A stretch of DNA of 6,360 nucleotides from Acidimicrobiaceae bacterium (GTDB lineage: Bacteria; Actinomycetota; Acidimicrobiia; Acidimicrobiales; Bog-793): contig DAHUZG010000204.1 in assembly GCA_027306715.1 (NCBI GenBank), forward strand, positions 1-6,360. Reading direction: 5' to 3'. Below the pieces are notes generated by a model. It ran no database searches. It was not told the origin of the DNA and saw only the letters and a list, made by a program, of their open reading frames with translations. The translations under genes were made by a program, and so were the position numbers. Shown one piece after another: positions 6,011-6,360 of this stretch (positions within the stretch are counted from its first letter, which is position 1; every line of letters begins with the position of its first letter).

Positions 6011-6360
6011 TCACCGGGGCGGCGCGCCGGCGCGTGACGGTGGCGGTCACCGGCGCCAGCGGATCGATCTACGGCCTCCGGCTGCTCGAGCTGTTGCGCT
6101 CCGAGCTCGAGCTCGAGATCCACCTCGTCGTCTCCCAAGCCGGTGCCGTGACGATCCGCCACGAGCTCGACATGAGCGTCAAGGATCTCGCCGGGCTCGC
6201 CGACGTCGTGCACCCGGTGAAGGCTGTCGGAGCCTCGATCGCCTCCGGGTCCTACCCCGTCGAGGCGATGTTCGTGGCTCCCTGCTCGGTGAGGACGCTC
6301 TCGGCGGTGGCCCTGTCGAACAGCTCCGACCTCATCTCGCGCGCTGCTGACGTCATGCTC
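6007..6360 (+). CDS. ubiX: Flavin prenyltransferase UbiX, 5' part (cut by window end)
   Basis: The first 118 codons of a UbiX-type protein, open to the last base of the window (full family length is about 190-200 aa). UbiX joins dimethylallyl phosphate to reduced FMN, making the prenylated FMN cofactor of UbiD-type (de)carboxylases. Visible family features are VTGASGSIYG at 14-23 (FMN-binding GASG loop), HLVVSQAG near 39-46, ASIASGS at 76-82, PCSVRTLS at 92-99 and SRAADVML at 111-118, all in the usual order and spacing. The GTG start overlaps the iclR stop as GTGA, indicating translational coupling; an in-frame GTG at 6034 is an alternative that removes nine poorly conserved residues. Its place behind catabolic-type genes suggests a dedicated UbiX for a pathway decarboxylase such as hydroxybenzoate or vanillate decarboxylase systems, rather than ubiquinone synthesis. 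The expected UbiD partner would lie to the right. Confidence 0.9.
   Translation, partial: MITGAARRRVTVAVTGASGSIYGLRLLELLRSELELEIHLVVSQAGAVTIRHELDMSVKDLAGLADVVHPVKAVGASIASGSYPVEAMFVAPCSVRTLSAVALSNSSDLISRAADVML

Overview
The window is very GC-rich and its codons end mostly in G or C. Genes start with ATG or GTG and several are tightly packed. This fits a high-GC actinobacterium, possibly a deep-branching lineage, but no rRNA or other marker gene is present and the placement is an inference.

Layout. (1) From 137 (or 44) to 1828 on the + strand lies a compact protein of the PEP synthase/pyruvate phosphate dikinase type, with an ATP-grasp part and a C-terminal phosphohistidine domain. A 15-bp GC hairpin sits just before its likely GTG start. 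(2) On the - strand, 2676 to 1849, lies a class I SAM-dependent methyltransferase that converges on gene 1 with only 20 bp between the stop codons. (3) Positions 2677-2904 form a divergent intergenic region with a near-consensus sigma70-type promoter (TTGACA, 18 bp, TACAAT) pointing right. A perfect 5-3-5 inverted repeat overlaps its -10 element. (4) Rightward from that promoter come four + strand genes: a bicupin ring-cleaving dioxygenase of the gentisate 1,2-dioxygenase type (2905-4104), a DapA/N-acetylneuraminate lyase-type aldolase (4238-5152), an IclR-type regulator (5153-6010), and the 5' part of ubiX, flavin prenyltransferase (6007 to beyond the window end).

The last three genes abut or overlap (TAG followed directly by GTG, then a 4-nt GTGA overlap), so they are almost certainly co-transcribed. 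The bicupin gene is probably the first gene of the same unit.

How the genes may work together (inference). UbiX makes prenylated FMN for UbiD-type (de)carboxylases, so a ubiD-like gene is expected just past the right edge. A UbiX/UbiD decarboxylase, a ring-cleaving bicupin, a Schiff-base aldolase and an IclR regulator together look like a catabolic operon for an aromatic or heteroaromatic carboxylate whose identity cannot be read from this window. The most notable molecular feature is the bicupin: its complete histidine metal site appears to be in the C-terminal cupin, whereas in classical gentisate dioxygenases it is in the N-terminal one.
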